Below, one piece after another: positions 23,502 to 31,890 of a stretch of DNA of 34,552 bases. Within the stretch, counting starts at the first letter, position 1; every line of letters starts with the position of its first letter. The translations under genes were made by a program, and so were the position numbers. Source of the stretch: Candidatus Methanomethylicota archaeon (GTDB lineage Archaea > Thermoproteota > Methanomethylicia > Culexarchaeales > Culexarchaeaceae); the NCBI GenBank assembly GCA_020833005.1, contig JAJHRD010000014.1, positions 1 to 34,552 on the forward strand, written 5' to 3'. The notes beneath the pieces are model-generated. The model was not told the origin of the DNA. It saw nothing but the letters and a program-made list of their open reading frames with translations, and did not search any database.

Positions 23502-24652
23502 TTTGCATCAACTCCAAAGAACTTCTTCACCATGTTTACAGCTTCATCTATTTCATCATTTACGAGGAGATCTTGAAGTTCTAAAGCTAAATTAATAAAC
23601 TTCTCATCACTTAAACCATACTTTTTCAAAATTTCACCTATAAGCCCCCTCTGATCAACACCACCCTTAATTGCAGTTATTGATGGGAGTGAAGTTTCCT
23701 CCACGAAACTTATCCTAGACGTTAAAATTCTACCCTTAATCGCATCGTTAATCTTATTCATAATACTCTGCCTCTCAACATCTCTACATTTAATGTTTAA
23801 GTGGATTATTGGAAGCTTCTTTGAAAGCTTTGATATGGAAGTCAAGTTTTCATTTAAAACTTTCAGTGCATTACTCAATTCACCCCTATCCATAACATTC
23901 AACTCTAAATCAATTTGTGGTCTAACATTCAAATCGACCTTCTGAACTTTCGGTTCATCACCATCCAAATCTACGAGGAAGAAGCCTTTACCATCCTTAC
24001 GCCAAGAGGGGATATCACTCCTACTATTAATCTCAGTTGAACCTGCATAAGCCAATATTCCCTTGCCAAACTTCGTTAAAATCCTTGAGTGTATATGTCC
24101 AAGAGCATAGTATGAAGCTGTTCTAGGAAGCTCATCTTCCCTAACTTCATAAGCCCCTTCGAAGGGGAGATATCTATCTATAGCTTGATGCATAATGAAT
24201 ATGGACTTCCTATATCCACTGGATATCTTATCGAACTTCTTTATCTCCTCCCTCAAAAGTTCAATGCTCCTCCCCCTCAAATTGGATATACCGGCTATCA
24301 GTAAACCATTAAAATCCATGTGCTCAAGGCAACCTAAACCCAAAACCTTAACATTATCGAAGAGGCTGTGTGGATATAGCCCACGCCTCCTAGGCATATC
24401 ATGATCTCCGAGAACAGATATGAATTTAGCCTTATCTGAAATCCTCTTCAAAGCATCCCTAAATGTTTTGAGGGCTTTTATTGGTGGTAGTGGGGAATCG
24501 AATAAGTCTCCTGAATGAATAACTATGTCAACATCCTCCTTGAGAATTGCATCAATAGCTTCATTAAATACCTCATAGAAGTCAGATTCCCTCTCATCAA
24601 GATTATACTGCCTATACCCTAAATGGGTATCAGAAATGTGCGCTATCCTAAA
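23498..24652 (-). CDS. mre11: DNA repair nuclease Mre11, no ordinary start codon
   Basis: About 384 residues. The frame begins RIAHISDTHLGYRQYNLDERE (Asp and His metal ligands), then HSGDLFDSP, VLGDHDMPRR (GNHD-equivalent with Asp in place of Asn), a His in FIMHQAIDR, and ALGHIHSRI: the full Mre11 nuclease set. A capping domain follows. In the frame, a TAA at 24656-24658 lies upstream, and between it and the conserved start there is no ATG, GTG or TTG. The SD GGTGA (24659-24663) sits six bases from TTT 24650-24652, exactly where a start is expected, so TTT (or a misread TTG) is taken as the start. The next standard start is 67 residues in (TTG 24451) and would remove the first motifs. Stop overlaps rad50. 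Confidence 0.88.
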   Translation of the reverse strand, partial: FRIAHISDTHLGYRQYNLDERESDFYEVFNEAIDAILKEDVDIVIHSGDLFDSPLPPIKALKTFRDALKRISDKAKFISVLGDHDMPRRRGLYPHSLFDNVKVLGLGCLEHMDFNGLLIAGISNLRGRSIELLREEIKKFDKISSGYRKSIFIMHQAIDRYLPFEGAYEVREDELPRTASYYALGHIHSRILTKFGKGILAYAGSTEINSRSDIPSWRKDGKGFFLVDLDGDEPKVQKVDLNVRPQIDLELNVMDRGELSNALKVLNENLTSISKLSKKLPIIHLNIKCRDVERQSIMNKINDAIKGRILTSRISFVEETSLPSITAIKGGVDQRGLIGEILKKYGLSDEKFINLALELQDLLVNDEIDEAVNMVKKFFGVDAK

Positions 24653-24658
24653 GGTTTA

Positions 24659-24663
24659 TCACC
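24659..24663 (-). promoter_or_regulatory. SD that locates the mre11 start
   Basis: GGTGA on the minus strand, placed between the herA stop (24668) and the first Mre11 residues. Its six-base distance to TTT 24650-24652 equals the distance seen at other genes here, which argues that translation starts at that codon rather than 200 bp inside the gene. Confidence 0.6.
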
Positions 24664-24667
24664 AAAA

Positions 24668-26266
24668 TTATCCTTCAACTAACTCCTTAATACGTTTACG
24701 CTCCTCATCCACCCTTTCCAGTAACCTCTTCTCACTCTCCTCAGCCTCCCTCGAAGCTTCAGCAAGTTTTGAGATAACATCTATATCTGCACCACCCTCC
24801 ATAGTCTCCCTAGGCCTAATCCTCACCATAACTGGAGCCTTAACAACCTCCCCAACTATCACCGCTTCACCAACATTTAATCCTGGGAGATCCCTAAGCA
24901 AATCTTCACTCATCCTCTCAGAGCTAACTCTAACAGCCTCCTGATCCCCAGGGTTCGTTATCCTCAAGATCATTTGACTATTACATTGACTTAAAACATC
25001 TGGATCTATCTTTGAAGGTCTCTGACTTATTATTATGAGGAACAAGCCGAACTTCCTACCTTCAGCAGCTATACGCTTAATTATACTCTTCGAAAGGGTG
25101 GACTCCTTATTTGGAACAAATCTATGAGCCTCTTCAATAACTATGAAAACTGGGTATGGATACTTCTGCAACCTAACGGCATTGAAGGTGTCGTTTAGAA
25201 TTCTATATGCAATGTAATCTGAAACCTCATCATCTAAACCAGATAAATCAATTATTGAAATATGCTTTGGCTTAAGAATGTTTAGTATATTTGTAGTTGC
25301 ATCGCCAAAAACCCTAATCCTCTGAAGCTTCCTAACATATTTCAACGCCCTCAAGTAATTTCTATCATCACTATTAGATTCTAGGATTTCAATTAAATCC
25401 TCCAATCCATATGAATCCCCCTTCAATTCTCTAACCTTCTTAAGAGCATCTCCAATGGCAGATATTATGTTTGTCCATTTATCTTCAATACCGCAAATTG
25501 TTTGTATCTCATCTAAACTAAGATCTGAAAACTTAACTTCATATGTGGAGATATAGCCTATATCAGTAGCATTATACCTCCCACTACTCTCAAGAGTTCT
25601 AAATACAGTAACCCTCTTAGAATAGAAGCCTCCACTCCTACTACGTGATAGGAAGACGTGGTCTGCATGTGGATCTAGAACTATTGCAGTAGCCCCCTTC
25701 TTCAACAATTCCTCCAATAAGACTCCTGCAGCATAACTCTTCCCAGCACCAGTTTGAGCCAATATTGCCAGATGCCTCCTAAACCCCCTAATGGATATGC
25801 TTACTGGAACATCAACCCTATTTATCAGTGAACCAATATGTAGGCTTTCCGAATCTGGGTATGAATAGAATTCCTTTAGTATGCTTGATGGTGCTCTATA
25901 AACTTCATTTCCAGGGTGAACAGCCCTCCTAGGCTGTAAAACTTCACCATTATAATTGAACCCTAAAACCCTGGCTTTAGCAATTATCCTCCTATCCACA
26001 AGTCCAGCTTTAACAATCCTCTCAACAGCTTCATGCCTAGGTTTGGAAGAGAGATCTAAGGCTAAACTTGAAGATAATACCTCACATATTTGAGCTACAA
26101 CCATAACTTCAACATCATTGCCATCAACATTCTCCAAAGATCTCACAACAACATACTCCCACCTTGGGGGATACTTACCCTCATCAACTATGAAGTAGAA
26201 GTATGTGGGGCTAGCTTCACCCACAACATATCCAAGTTTATCTAAACCTTCATGGATATCTGACAC
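24668..26266 (-). CDS. herA: Bipolar DNA helicase/translocase HerA
   Basis: 532 residues. An N-terminal HAS-barrel region (VVGEASPTYFYFIV...VVAQICEV) is followed by the FtsK-like motor: Walker A AQTGAGKSYAAGVL near residue 174, Walker B FIVIEEAHRFVP near 377, the sensor region ISQRPSKIDPDVLSQCNSQMILRI, and a C-terminal arginine-containing RIRPRETM. HerA forms a hexamer that drives 5'-strand resection with NurA at ends opened by Mre11-Rad50. The GTG at 26266 overlaps the nurA stop by 17 bp. The herA stop is only 15 bp before the mre11 start. Confidence 0.96.
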   Translation of the reverse strand: MSDIHEGLDKLGYVVGEASPTYFYFIVDEGKYPPRWEYVVVRSLENVDGNDVEVMVVAQICEVLSSSLALDLSSKPRHEAVERIVKAGLVDRRIIAKARVLGFNYNGEVLQPRRAVHPGNEVYRAPSSILKEFYSYPDSESLHIGSLINRVDVPVSISIRGFRRHLAILAQTGAGKSYAAGVLLEELLKKGATAIVLDPHADHVFLSRSRSGGFYSKRVTVFRTLESSGRYNATDIGYISTYEVKFSDLSLDEIQTICGIEDKWTNIISAIGDALKKVRELKGDSYGLEDLIEILESNSDDRNYLRALKYVRKLQRIRVFGDATTNILNILKPKHISIIDLSGLDDEVSDYIAYRILNDTFNAVRLQKYPYPVFIVIEEAHRFVPNKESTLSKSIIKRIAAEGRKFGLFLIIISQRPSKIDPDVLSQCNSQMILRITNPGDQEAVRVSSERMSEDLLRDLPGLNVGEAVIVGEVVKAPVMVRIRPRETMEGGADIDVISKLAEASREAEESEKRLLERVDEERKRIKELVEG

Positions 26267-27536
26267 GCCTATACCCCCTCGAAGTCACCTTAGCATTAAC
26301 AATTTCCTCAAATTTAGATAGATACATATCCTCAAAAACCCTCCTACCAAGCCTAACCATTCTATCAACACTTGTAAGCCAAACATTATAATTATCTAAA
26401 CCACAATAACCAGCAGATAAAATTTTGAGTATGGGGCTAACATCAACGTCAACAGCTTCAGGCCACCTAAAATCAATGAATTTCTCATCAACATCGAAAA
26501 ACCATGCGGGGACATCAACCCTCATTGGAGTATCCCCAATAGATGGAAGGACGTGGAAGGATATTATGGCTGGAAGATCGTGAAGCTTAGAAACTACCCC
26601 AGAAGCCCAATTAACAAAATCCTCTGAAATTGAGGAGTAGGGGAAAGCAGACTTCAAGAATTCAATTGGACTCAACTCAGCACGCTTGAATGCCCTAATA
26701 GTCCTTGGAGGGGGATTGAGTAGTAGCGGATACGTGTAGCCAGTGGACTTGGCATATCTAAGTATGAGTTGGAAATCCGGTTTCCTATGGATCAATTCCA
26801 TAAAAATCTTCTTCAAATCCTCTGGAAGCCCACTTAAAAGGTTTGCAGCATTCTTCCTATCATCAAAAACTTTGAAAATATAATTCTTAATTGAAAGGGC
26901 ATCAAAACCAAGCTTAACACCAACATCCACAGCCAACAATCCCAATAGGAAGTCTCTAAAGAAGTGGGATGCACTACCCTTACTAACACCAATCAATGGA
27001 ACTTTGAACCTCCTACATAAATCCATAAGCTTAATTAGATCATCAAAATATCTGATCATGAAATCCTTGTTACTGGTTAAATTGAATTCCAATGGTACAT
27101 GTGAAAGCCTACCATATATTGACCCATCAAGGAGAATAACACCCCTAAAACCAGAATTCAAAGCATCCATGATCGTTAGATGCTCCAACCACTCCATAAC
27201 CCTACCAACAAAATCACTACCATCACCAGTAAAACAGAAATCAAATCCACAATCAACCCTACGATATGTATCCCCAGATCCAGTTAAACCCAAAGCCCTA
27301 GCCACATAGAAAAGCCCTCCATTCTCAGTACTCAAATGCCTAGAACTACTATCCACAGCCAAAACATTGAAATCCACACTTGAATCCTTTGGAAAATTGA
27401 ATTCAACCCAATATCTACCAAAATAGTTGCCTAAAGCTTCACTTAAACCACGATCTCCATGAAGATTATAGAGACTTTTAAGATAGTTAGCCTTCAAACA
27501 TAAATCTTTAATATATATGTCTAGGAACTCAGGCAA
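26250..27536 (-). CDS. nurA: DNA end-resection nuclease NurA
   Basis: 428 residues, in the normal range. NurA features are the first catalytic Asp in LAVDSSSRHL, the second acidic motif in ILLDGSIYGRLSH, and a C-terminal acidic/His region around WFDVDEKFIDFRWPEAVDVDV. NurA is a 5'-3' nuclease working inside the HerA hexamer. The TTG at 27536 has GGTG seven bases upstream and is the first gene of the resection operon; a TATA-like run at about 27567-27580 is a plausible promoter. Its last 17 bp overlap herA, typical of tightly coupled subunits. Confidence 0.93.
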   Translation of the reverse strand: MPEFLDIYIKDLCLKANYLKSLYNLHGDRGLSEALGNYFGRYWVEFNFPKDSSVDFNVLAVDSSSRHLSTENGGLFYVARALGLTGSGDTYRRVDCGFDFCFTGDGSDFVGRVMEWLEHLTIMDALNSGFRGVILLDGSIYGRLSHVPLEFNLTSNKDFMIRYFDDLIKLMDLCRRFKVPLIGVSKGSASHFFRDFLLGLLAVDVGVKLGFDALSIKNYIFKVFDDRKNAANLLSGLPEDLKKIFMELIHRKPDFQLILRYAKSTGYTYPLLLNPPPRTIRAFKRAELSPIEFLKSAFPYSSISEDFVNWASGVVSKLHDLPAIISFHVLPSIGDTPMRVDVPAWFFDVDEKFIDFRWPEAVDVDVSPILKILSAGYCGLDNYNVWLTSVDRMVRLGRRVFEDMYLSKFEEIVNAKVTSRGYRRVRYP

Positions 27537-27661
27537 ACCTTCACACCACTAAAATATATCCAATACACACTGAATAAAATACCTTAATAAACCATACCCT
27601 ATACGAAAAGTATATGTTTAAATCTGGTGTAGACATATTGAATAAAACGTTGTGATGGATA

Positions 27662-29038
27662 ATGATTGAGCATGAGAGAAGCACGAGAATTCTAACTGCC
27701 ATAATACTTCTAAACATAATAGTATACCTAATAACCTCATATGAAAACTTCTTCATGGAGACAAGCAGTTACTGGGTTAACATGTTTGGATTTATACCAT
27801 CACTTATAGGGGATACGCAAAACATGTATAGAATTTTCACATCAATGTTCATACATGCAGACATATTCCACATATTCTTCAACATGTACTACCTATACTT
27901 ATTCGGTAAACCGATAACTAGGGTTATTGGTGGGAAGAAGCTACTTGCATTATATATATTCTCAGGAGTAGCAGCCTCAATATTTCATACAGCATTCAGT
28001 TATGTGGGTGGATTGATATCATACATAATACCAGCAGTTGGAGCTTCAGGAGCTATAAGTGGAGTTCTCGGAGCATACTTGATAATGTATCCGGGAACAT
28101 ATTTAACTATGTATTCGCCATACATATTCTTCCCATTCCCATTGAGATTCAGAGTTAGAGCAGAATACTACTTGATATTCTGGTTTGCAACGCAAGTATT
28201 ATATGGATATGCAAAGATTGCTGGAACTGTGGCAGTATTTGCACATGCAGGTGGATTTCTAGCTGGAATAGCCATACTACCAATAATACTATCAAATGTC
28301 ATTGGGAGGGGGGAGGAGTATGAATATAGATTTGACTATACATATACAATGCCACCACCCATTGAACCAAGAGTGAGAAGGGGGATTGGAACCACATCAA
28401 AAATAATTCTAACAATTCTGATAGCAATCCTACTTGCTGGAAACATATATGCAATGGCAAACCCTATAACTGGAGATATAAAAGCTATGATGATACAATA
28501 CACTATAGATGGAGATCAATACATAGATTACACTGCAGTTCAACTACCAAGAATAGAATCATACATTAGGGAAGTCAGCACAGATGAGACAAGGATACTT
28601 CTAAGCAGACTCACAAGCATGAACATACTATATGACCCATCAAAGAAGGGGGCTGAAATAAACATGAATAACATAGACTTAAATGTTCCAGTAAAGATAT
28701 CGCTGGGGGCAGCGTCAAGGACATATACTGTGAAAGTACACGTGGAGAAATTATATGCATTATACGATTATGATGGATTCATAAAGCACTGTGAAGGGAC
28801 ACTATCAACACAAATAATAGTAATACAAGGTTCTTTAATATACGTTACAAGTGACATGATAAACTACAATTTCAAAATAACATCACAAACAATAAACCTT
28901 GGAAACATAGATGAATACATGCAAATACCAGCATTCATAATATCCATAGCAGCATTAATTGTTATATTAAGGAAGAGCCAAGAGCTATCACTAACAGTGG
29001 GGCAACCCAGAGAGCCAAGACTGCCAATACCAATATGA
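27662..29038 (+). CDS. Rhomboid intramembrane protease with long C-terminal extension
   Basis: 458 residues. The N-terminal 210 residues are a rhomboid core: HADIFHIFFNMYYLYLFG (His and Asn of the oxyanion helix), catalytic Ser129 in GASGAISG, and His195 in FAHAGGFLAG. After it comes an extension: a membrane segment at about 237-256, a loop of about 170 residues predicted outside the membrane with beta-like character, and a last membrane segment near 430-448. Bacterial and archaeal rhomboids usually stop after the core, so the extension is unusual; it may dock substrates. ATG 27662 has GTGATGG just upstream. A TATA-like TTTAAAT at about 27617-27623 is in range. The MBL gene follows after 9 bp. 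Confidence 0.9.
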   Translation: MIEHERSTRILTAIILLNIIVYLITSYENFFMETSSYWVNMFGFIPSLIGDTQNMYRIFTSMFIHADIFHIFFNMYYLYLFGKPITRVIGGKKLLALYIFSGVAASIFHTAFSYVGGLISYIIPAVGASGAISGVLGAYLIMYPGTYLTMYSPYIFFPFPLRFRVRAEYYLIFWFATQVLYGYAKIAGTVAVFAHAGGFLAGIAILPIILSNVIGRGEEYEYRFDYTYTMPPPIEPRVRRGIGTTSKIILTILIAILLAGNIYAMANPITGDIKAMMIQYTIDGDQYIDYTAVQLPRIESYIREVSTDETRILLSRLTSMNILYDPSKKGAEINMNNIDLNVPVKISLGAASRTYTVKVHVEKLYALYDYDGFIKHCEGTLSTQIIVIQGSLIYVTSDMINYNFKITSQTINLGNIDEYMQIPAFIISIAALIVILRKSQELSLTVGQPREPRLPIPI

Positions 29039-29047
29039 ATTGTGATT

Positions 29048-29746
29048 ATGGAAAAGTTTTCAAATAGAAGTTCATATAACAATTTGCGATCACAAATGAT
29101 AATAACGAGACACATAGAATTAATTGATGGATCATTTTGCAACGTATATATCGTAAAAGATATTGATGGATACGTACTCATAGACGCTGGAAGTTCAGAC
29201 AATACAATGAAAGTATTGGACTACATTAGAGGAAGAGGGCTAGGGGAGAAGAATTGCAAAGGAATAATAGTTACACATCACCATCGCGACCACATAGGAT
29301 GCCTAGCGGAATTAAAGGAAACACTTAAAACAAAGGTTATAGCCCACAAATTGGAAACACCATACATAGATGGTAGAGTGAAAAGCCAGAGAACTGCAGG
29401 AGTTAAATATGTAAATGTAGACGTTGAAGTTGATGATGGAGACATCATATATGGAATGAGAGTCATACATACTCCAGGGCATACCCCTGGAAGCATATGC
29501 CTACATCACCAAGAGGATAAAGCTTTATTCGTGGGGGATTTAATAGTGAATGAAAATAACGTTTTAATGGAAATACCAACACATTACTCCATGAATCCAG
29601 ATCAAAATAGAGAATCAATAGAAAAGATATATAGGGAATTGGATTTTGAAATTGCATTACCAAGTCATGGACAACCAATAACATCAAAAGCTAGGGAAAG
29701 GATTGGGGAATTAATCAAAACGTTTAAGCAAACTACCTCCTACTAA
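29048..29746 (+). CDS. MBL-fold metallo-hydrolase
   Basis: About 232 residues. The metal-binding motif THHHRDHIG (HxHxDH), TPGHTPGSICLH, FVGDLIVNE and a late LPSHGQP are the classic metallo-beta-lactamase-fold ligands in order, most like the glyoxalase II/flavoprotein-associated group. The substrate is not determined. The start is unsettled: GTG 29042 and ATG 29048 both fit, and ATG 29096 would also preserve the domain; none has a clean SD. It follows the rhomboid gene by under 10 bp and probably shares its transcript, then ends 14 bp inside the converging S-component gene. Confidence 0.88.
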   Translation: MEKFSNRSSYNNLRSQMIITRHIELIDGSFCNVYIVKDIDGYVLIDAGSSDNTMKVLDYIRGRGLGEKNCKGIIVTHHHRDHIGCLAELKETLKTKVIAHKLETPYIDGRVKSQRTAGVKYVNVDVEVDDGDIIYGMRVIHTPGHTPGSICLHHQEDKALFVGDLIVNENNVLMEIPTHYSMNPDQNRESIEKIYRELDFEIALPSHGQPITSKARERIGELIKTFKQTTSY

Positions 29747-30572
29747 CAACATTCAAACTCAACACGCCCAAACCAAGCAATGAAAGAACAATTCCACATA
29801 GGTATAGGAGGAGCTGGAATAAACCCATAACCAGTGGTGGGAAGTAGCCTCTAAAAGTTGTGGATAAATAGATGCCCAATGGGGAGAAGGATATTAGTAT
29901 GCCAATGAATAATGCAAATACTCCAGAGGAAATTAATGCTATGCCAAAACTCCTCCTTGGAAGAGCACTTTTAAGGGAAGCCTCCCTAACATCCATGGGT
30001 ACTATACTTGGGAATGCTGTGGAAATTATTCGTATCAATGGAGGTGTGATTAGTAGAACGAATGGTAGCATGGTTATGAACCAGAAGAGGGTTAACCCAA
30101 GTGATAAGATTGTTAGAGATTCAAATGGCATTATAAGGGCTTGAGCGAAAAGAAACTTATATACAAATATGTATAGGAAAGCTGTAATTATGTTTCCAAT
30201 AATTAAGGCGACATTTGAAGCTAGAATAAACTTCTCCCAACTAAATTTTCTATGGGCAATATAGCCGAAAATTGAGAAACCTATAAAATTCCCGGGGACA
30301 GCTGCGATAAGACTACCCATATAAAGCGTGCCATGCTTAACGGAATCACATATAAGAGTACCTATAGCTGCACCCACACCTGCAACCCAAGGGCCGAAGA
30401 GAGTTGCAAACAATGCTGGTATTACAACTGCTGGGCGGAACTGCCCCATCCCCCATGGAGATTGAATATAAGCTGTGAAATAAGAGCCTATAGCGTAAAG
30501 TGCAGCACAAAGTGATGTTAAAACAATCTTCAATGAATATGGAATTCTTTGAGGGGCATCAATTGCAGACAT
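29733..30572 (-). CDS. ECF-type S component, substrate-binding membrane protein
   Basis: About 279 residues and six or more membrane segments. The first third, PYSLKIVLTSLCAALYAIGSYFTAYI...FRPAVVIPALFATLFGPWVAGVGAAIGTLICD, has the S-component hallmarks: a first helix with small residues, then a FRP..VIPALFA.LFGP..GG.aAaiG motif. The last third is an added pair of membrane segments. No EcfA ATPase or EcfT transmembrane gene is nearby, so it must use a shared energising unit or act alone. The substrate (a vitamin, metal or base) is unknown. ATG 30572 starts the conserved region; TTG 30581 is the alternative. Confidence 0.72.
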   Translation of the reverse strand: MSAIDAPQRIPYSLKIVLTSLCAALYAIGSYFTAYIQSPWGMGQFRPAVVIPALFATLFGPWVAGVGAAIGTLICDSVKHGTLYMGSLIAAVPGNFIGFSIFGYIAHRKFSWEKFILASNVALIIGNIITAFLYIFVYKFLFAQALIMPFESLTILSLGLTLFWFITMLPFVLLITPPLIRIISTAFPSIVPMDVREASLKSALPRRSFGIALISSGVFALFIGILISFSPLGIYLSTTFRGYFPPLVMGLFQLLLYLCGIVLSLLGLGVLSLNVVSRR

Positions 30573-30766
30573 AACCAACACTCAGCCCCCAGTCAATCCA
30601 ATTTAAAGAAGATGTCTATTTAAAAATTTCTCGATAAGTATACGTAAACTTACATCAACAATCATGATATATTATTTGTGGGTATTAAGTGACTTTAAAA
30701 AAATGAAAAAATGTAACTTAACTAATTTAAGATTTTATAATAAAGTATGTTTATTAAAAGTTAAAA

Positions 30767-30774
30767 TTTATATA
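30767..30774 (+). promoter_or_regulatory. TATA box of the small winged-helix gene
   Basis: TTTATATA preceded by an A-rich purine run (AAAGTTAAAA) that could be the BRE. The expected start of transcription is near 30798, leaving about 15 nt of leader that carries GGGTGA and leads to ATG 30813. Confidence 0.6.
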
Positions 30775-30812
30775 TCACATCATACACTAATCAAATATTG
30801 AGGGTGAACAAA

Positions 30813-30983
30813 ATGTCTGTAAAAGCAAAAATATTGGAAAGCTTAAAGACAGGTCCTAAGACTGTGGAGGAACTAGTGGCAGCCACAGGTGCAAAGCCCG
30901 GAATAGTTAAGGGGCAATTAACGAGACTAGTTAAAGCAGGAGTTGTTGAAAAGACTCCAGAGGGGAAGTTTAAGGCAAAGTAA
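30813..30983 (+). CDS. Small winged-helix DNA-binding protein
   Basis: 56 residues, rich in Lys (SVKAKILESLKTGPKTVEELVAATGAKPG then IVKGQLTRLVKAGVVEKTPEGKFKAK). The pattern is a minimal winged helix-turn-helix: helix 1, a helix-turn-helix (VEELVAATGAKPGIVKGQLTRLVKAG), and a short wing (VVEKTPEGKFK). ATG 30813 has GGTGA six bases upstream; the upstream in-frame start at 30798 is not used. A clean TATA promoter and a strong T-run terminator surround it, which suggests high expression as a single gene. Its small size, basic charge and abundance-type signals are compatible with a chromatin protein or a global regulator; neither is shown. Confidence 0.85.
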   Translation: MSVKAKILESLKTGPKTVEELVAATGAKPGIVKGQLTRLVKAGVVEKTPEGKFKAK

Positions 30984-30993
30984 ATAATTAAAA

Positions 30994-31020
30994 ATTTTTA
31001 ATTTTTTAATTTTTTATTTT
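30994..31020 (+). terminator. T-run terminator after the winged-helix gene
   Basis: Directly after the stop codon come runs of five, six, six and four T on the plus strand with only short A/T interruptions. Oligo-T tracts are the usual archaeal intrinsic terminators, and this one separates the winged-helix gene from the converging cupin gene. Confidence 0.75.
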
Positions 31021-31031
31021 GCTTCAAACAT

Positions 31032-31325
31032 TCAGCGTTTTACACTACAATCATAGACGTATATTAATATGTCATTGCCACAATTGATCACATTATGTTT
31101 GCAAGAGTTTATTTGTACAATTTCGCCTTCGCTGAACATCTTCTCAACATTACCAATTATTGCTTTACCATTACCCCTCAAAATATATAATTTCTCCTCA
31201 AAAGCTCCCTCACCATGAAAACCAACATCTTCACCAGGTTTAAGTAATACAATGCCAATCCTCCTATCATTGGAATTCAATAGCACTATGGATTTACCAT
31301 TGGAAAATAGTTTTTCAACCCCCAT
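31032..31325 (-). CDS. Cupin-domain protein
   Basis: 97 residues, a single small cupin barrel. The first cupin motif is degenerate (LKPGEDVGFHGEGAFEEKLYILRGNGKAIIG) with one His, one Glu and the central Y.L.G turn; the second motif is INSCKHNVINCG with His. A metal could be bound, but the ligand set is incomplete compared with standard cupins. Its ATG (31325) overlaps the end of the upstream ECF-type membrane gene by 11 bp, so it likely handles or senses the same small molecule. Confidence 0.82.
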   Translation of the reverse strand: MGVEKLFSNGKSIVLLNSNDRRIGIVLLKPGEDVGFHGEGAFEEKLYILRGNGKAIIGNVEKMFSEGEIVQINSCKHNVINCGNDILIYVYDCSVKR

Positions 31326-31890
31326 GAGGTCTCACTCCAGCCTTTTCAATAGCTTTCAAAACTAGGAAGACTGCTGGACCAGATATTATGCCGCCGATGG
31401 TGTGCATGCCAGTCCAGTATGATGTGAAGATCCATCCACCCATCTGAATAACCAATGGATTCCTAACACCTAAAGCTGGTTGAAGGAATGCCATTATCAA
31501 TCCAATAATGAACCCTGAAAACGCCGTGAAAACTATTGATAATCCCTCAACAACTATGAAAGCACGCTTAAATCCACCTAGCCCCTTAAACTTCAATACT
31601 AAGCTGAGTAGAAAGTCTATCAATAGTGTTCCTAGTACGAAGCCTAGGAAGTATATTCCGGATGCAAAGCCACGTTGAAACAGTGTTACTATTAGAACTA
31701 TTATGGCTGAGAGGGTTGCAATCCCAAATTCCATGGATGCATATGAAGTTGTGAAGACCATGATTGCATGTATAAAGTCGCATGCAAATGGCATGTTTGT
31801 CAATGAGAATATTATTGGAGCAACACTAACATTCAATGCAACCCAAAGGGCAGACATCACTGCACAGATGGCAATGGACTTAGCCTTCAA
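31315..31890 (-). CDS. ECF-type S component, overlapping a cupin gene
   Basis: 191 residues with about six membrane segments. The start KAKSIAICAVMSALWVALNVSVAPIIFSLTNMPFACDFIHAIMVF, a middle GFVLGTLLIDFLLSLV, and a final GMHTIGGIISGPAVFLVLKAIEKAGV resemble solitary substrate-capture subunits of ECF transporters (BioY/ThiW/cobalt-type shapes). No EcfA/T gene is nearby. TTG 31890 is set by GGTGA six bases upstream, and TTTATATAT further upstream is a likely TATA box. Its stop overlaps the cupin start by 11 bp. The substrate is unknown. Confidence 0.72.
   Translation of the reverse strand: MKAKSIAICAVMSALWVALNVSVAPIIFSLTNMPFACDFIHAIMVFTTSYASMEFGIATLSAIIVLIVTLFQRGFASGIYFLGFVLGTLLIDFLLSLVLKFKGLGGFKRAFIVVEGLSIVFTAFSGFIIGLIMAFLQPALGVRNPLVIQMGGWIFTSYWTGMHTIGGIISGPAVFLVLKAIEKAGVRPHGG

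Noticed and set aside
24451-24454. TTG 24451 as the start of mre11
   Set aside because: It would delete the DTHLG and GDLFD nuclease motifs that are intact in the same frame upstream, and no SD precedes it.
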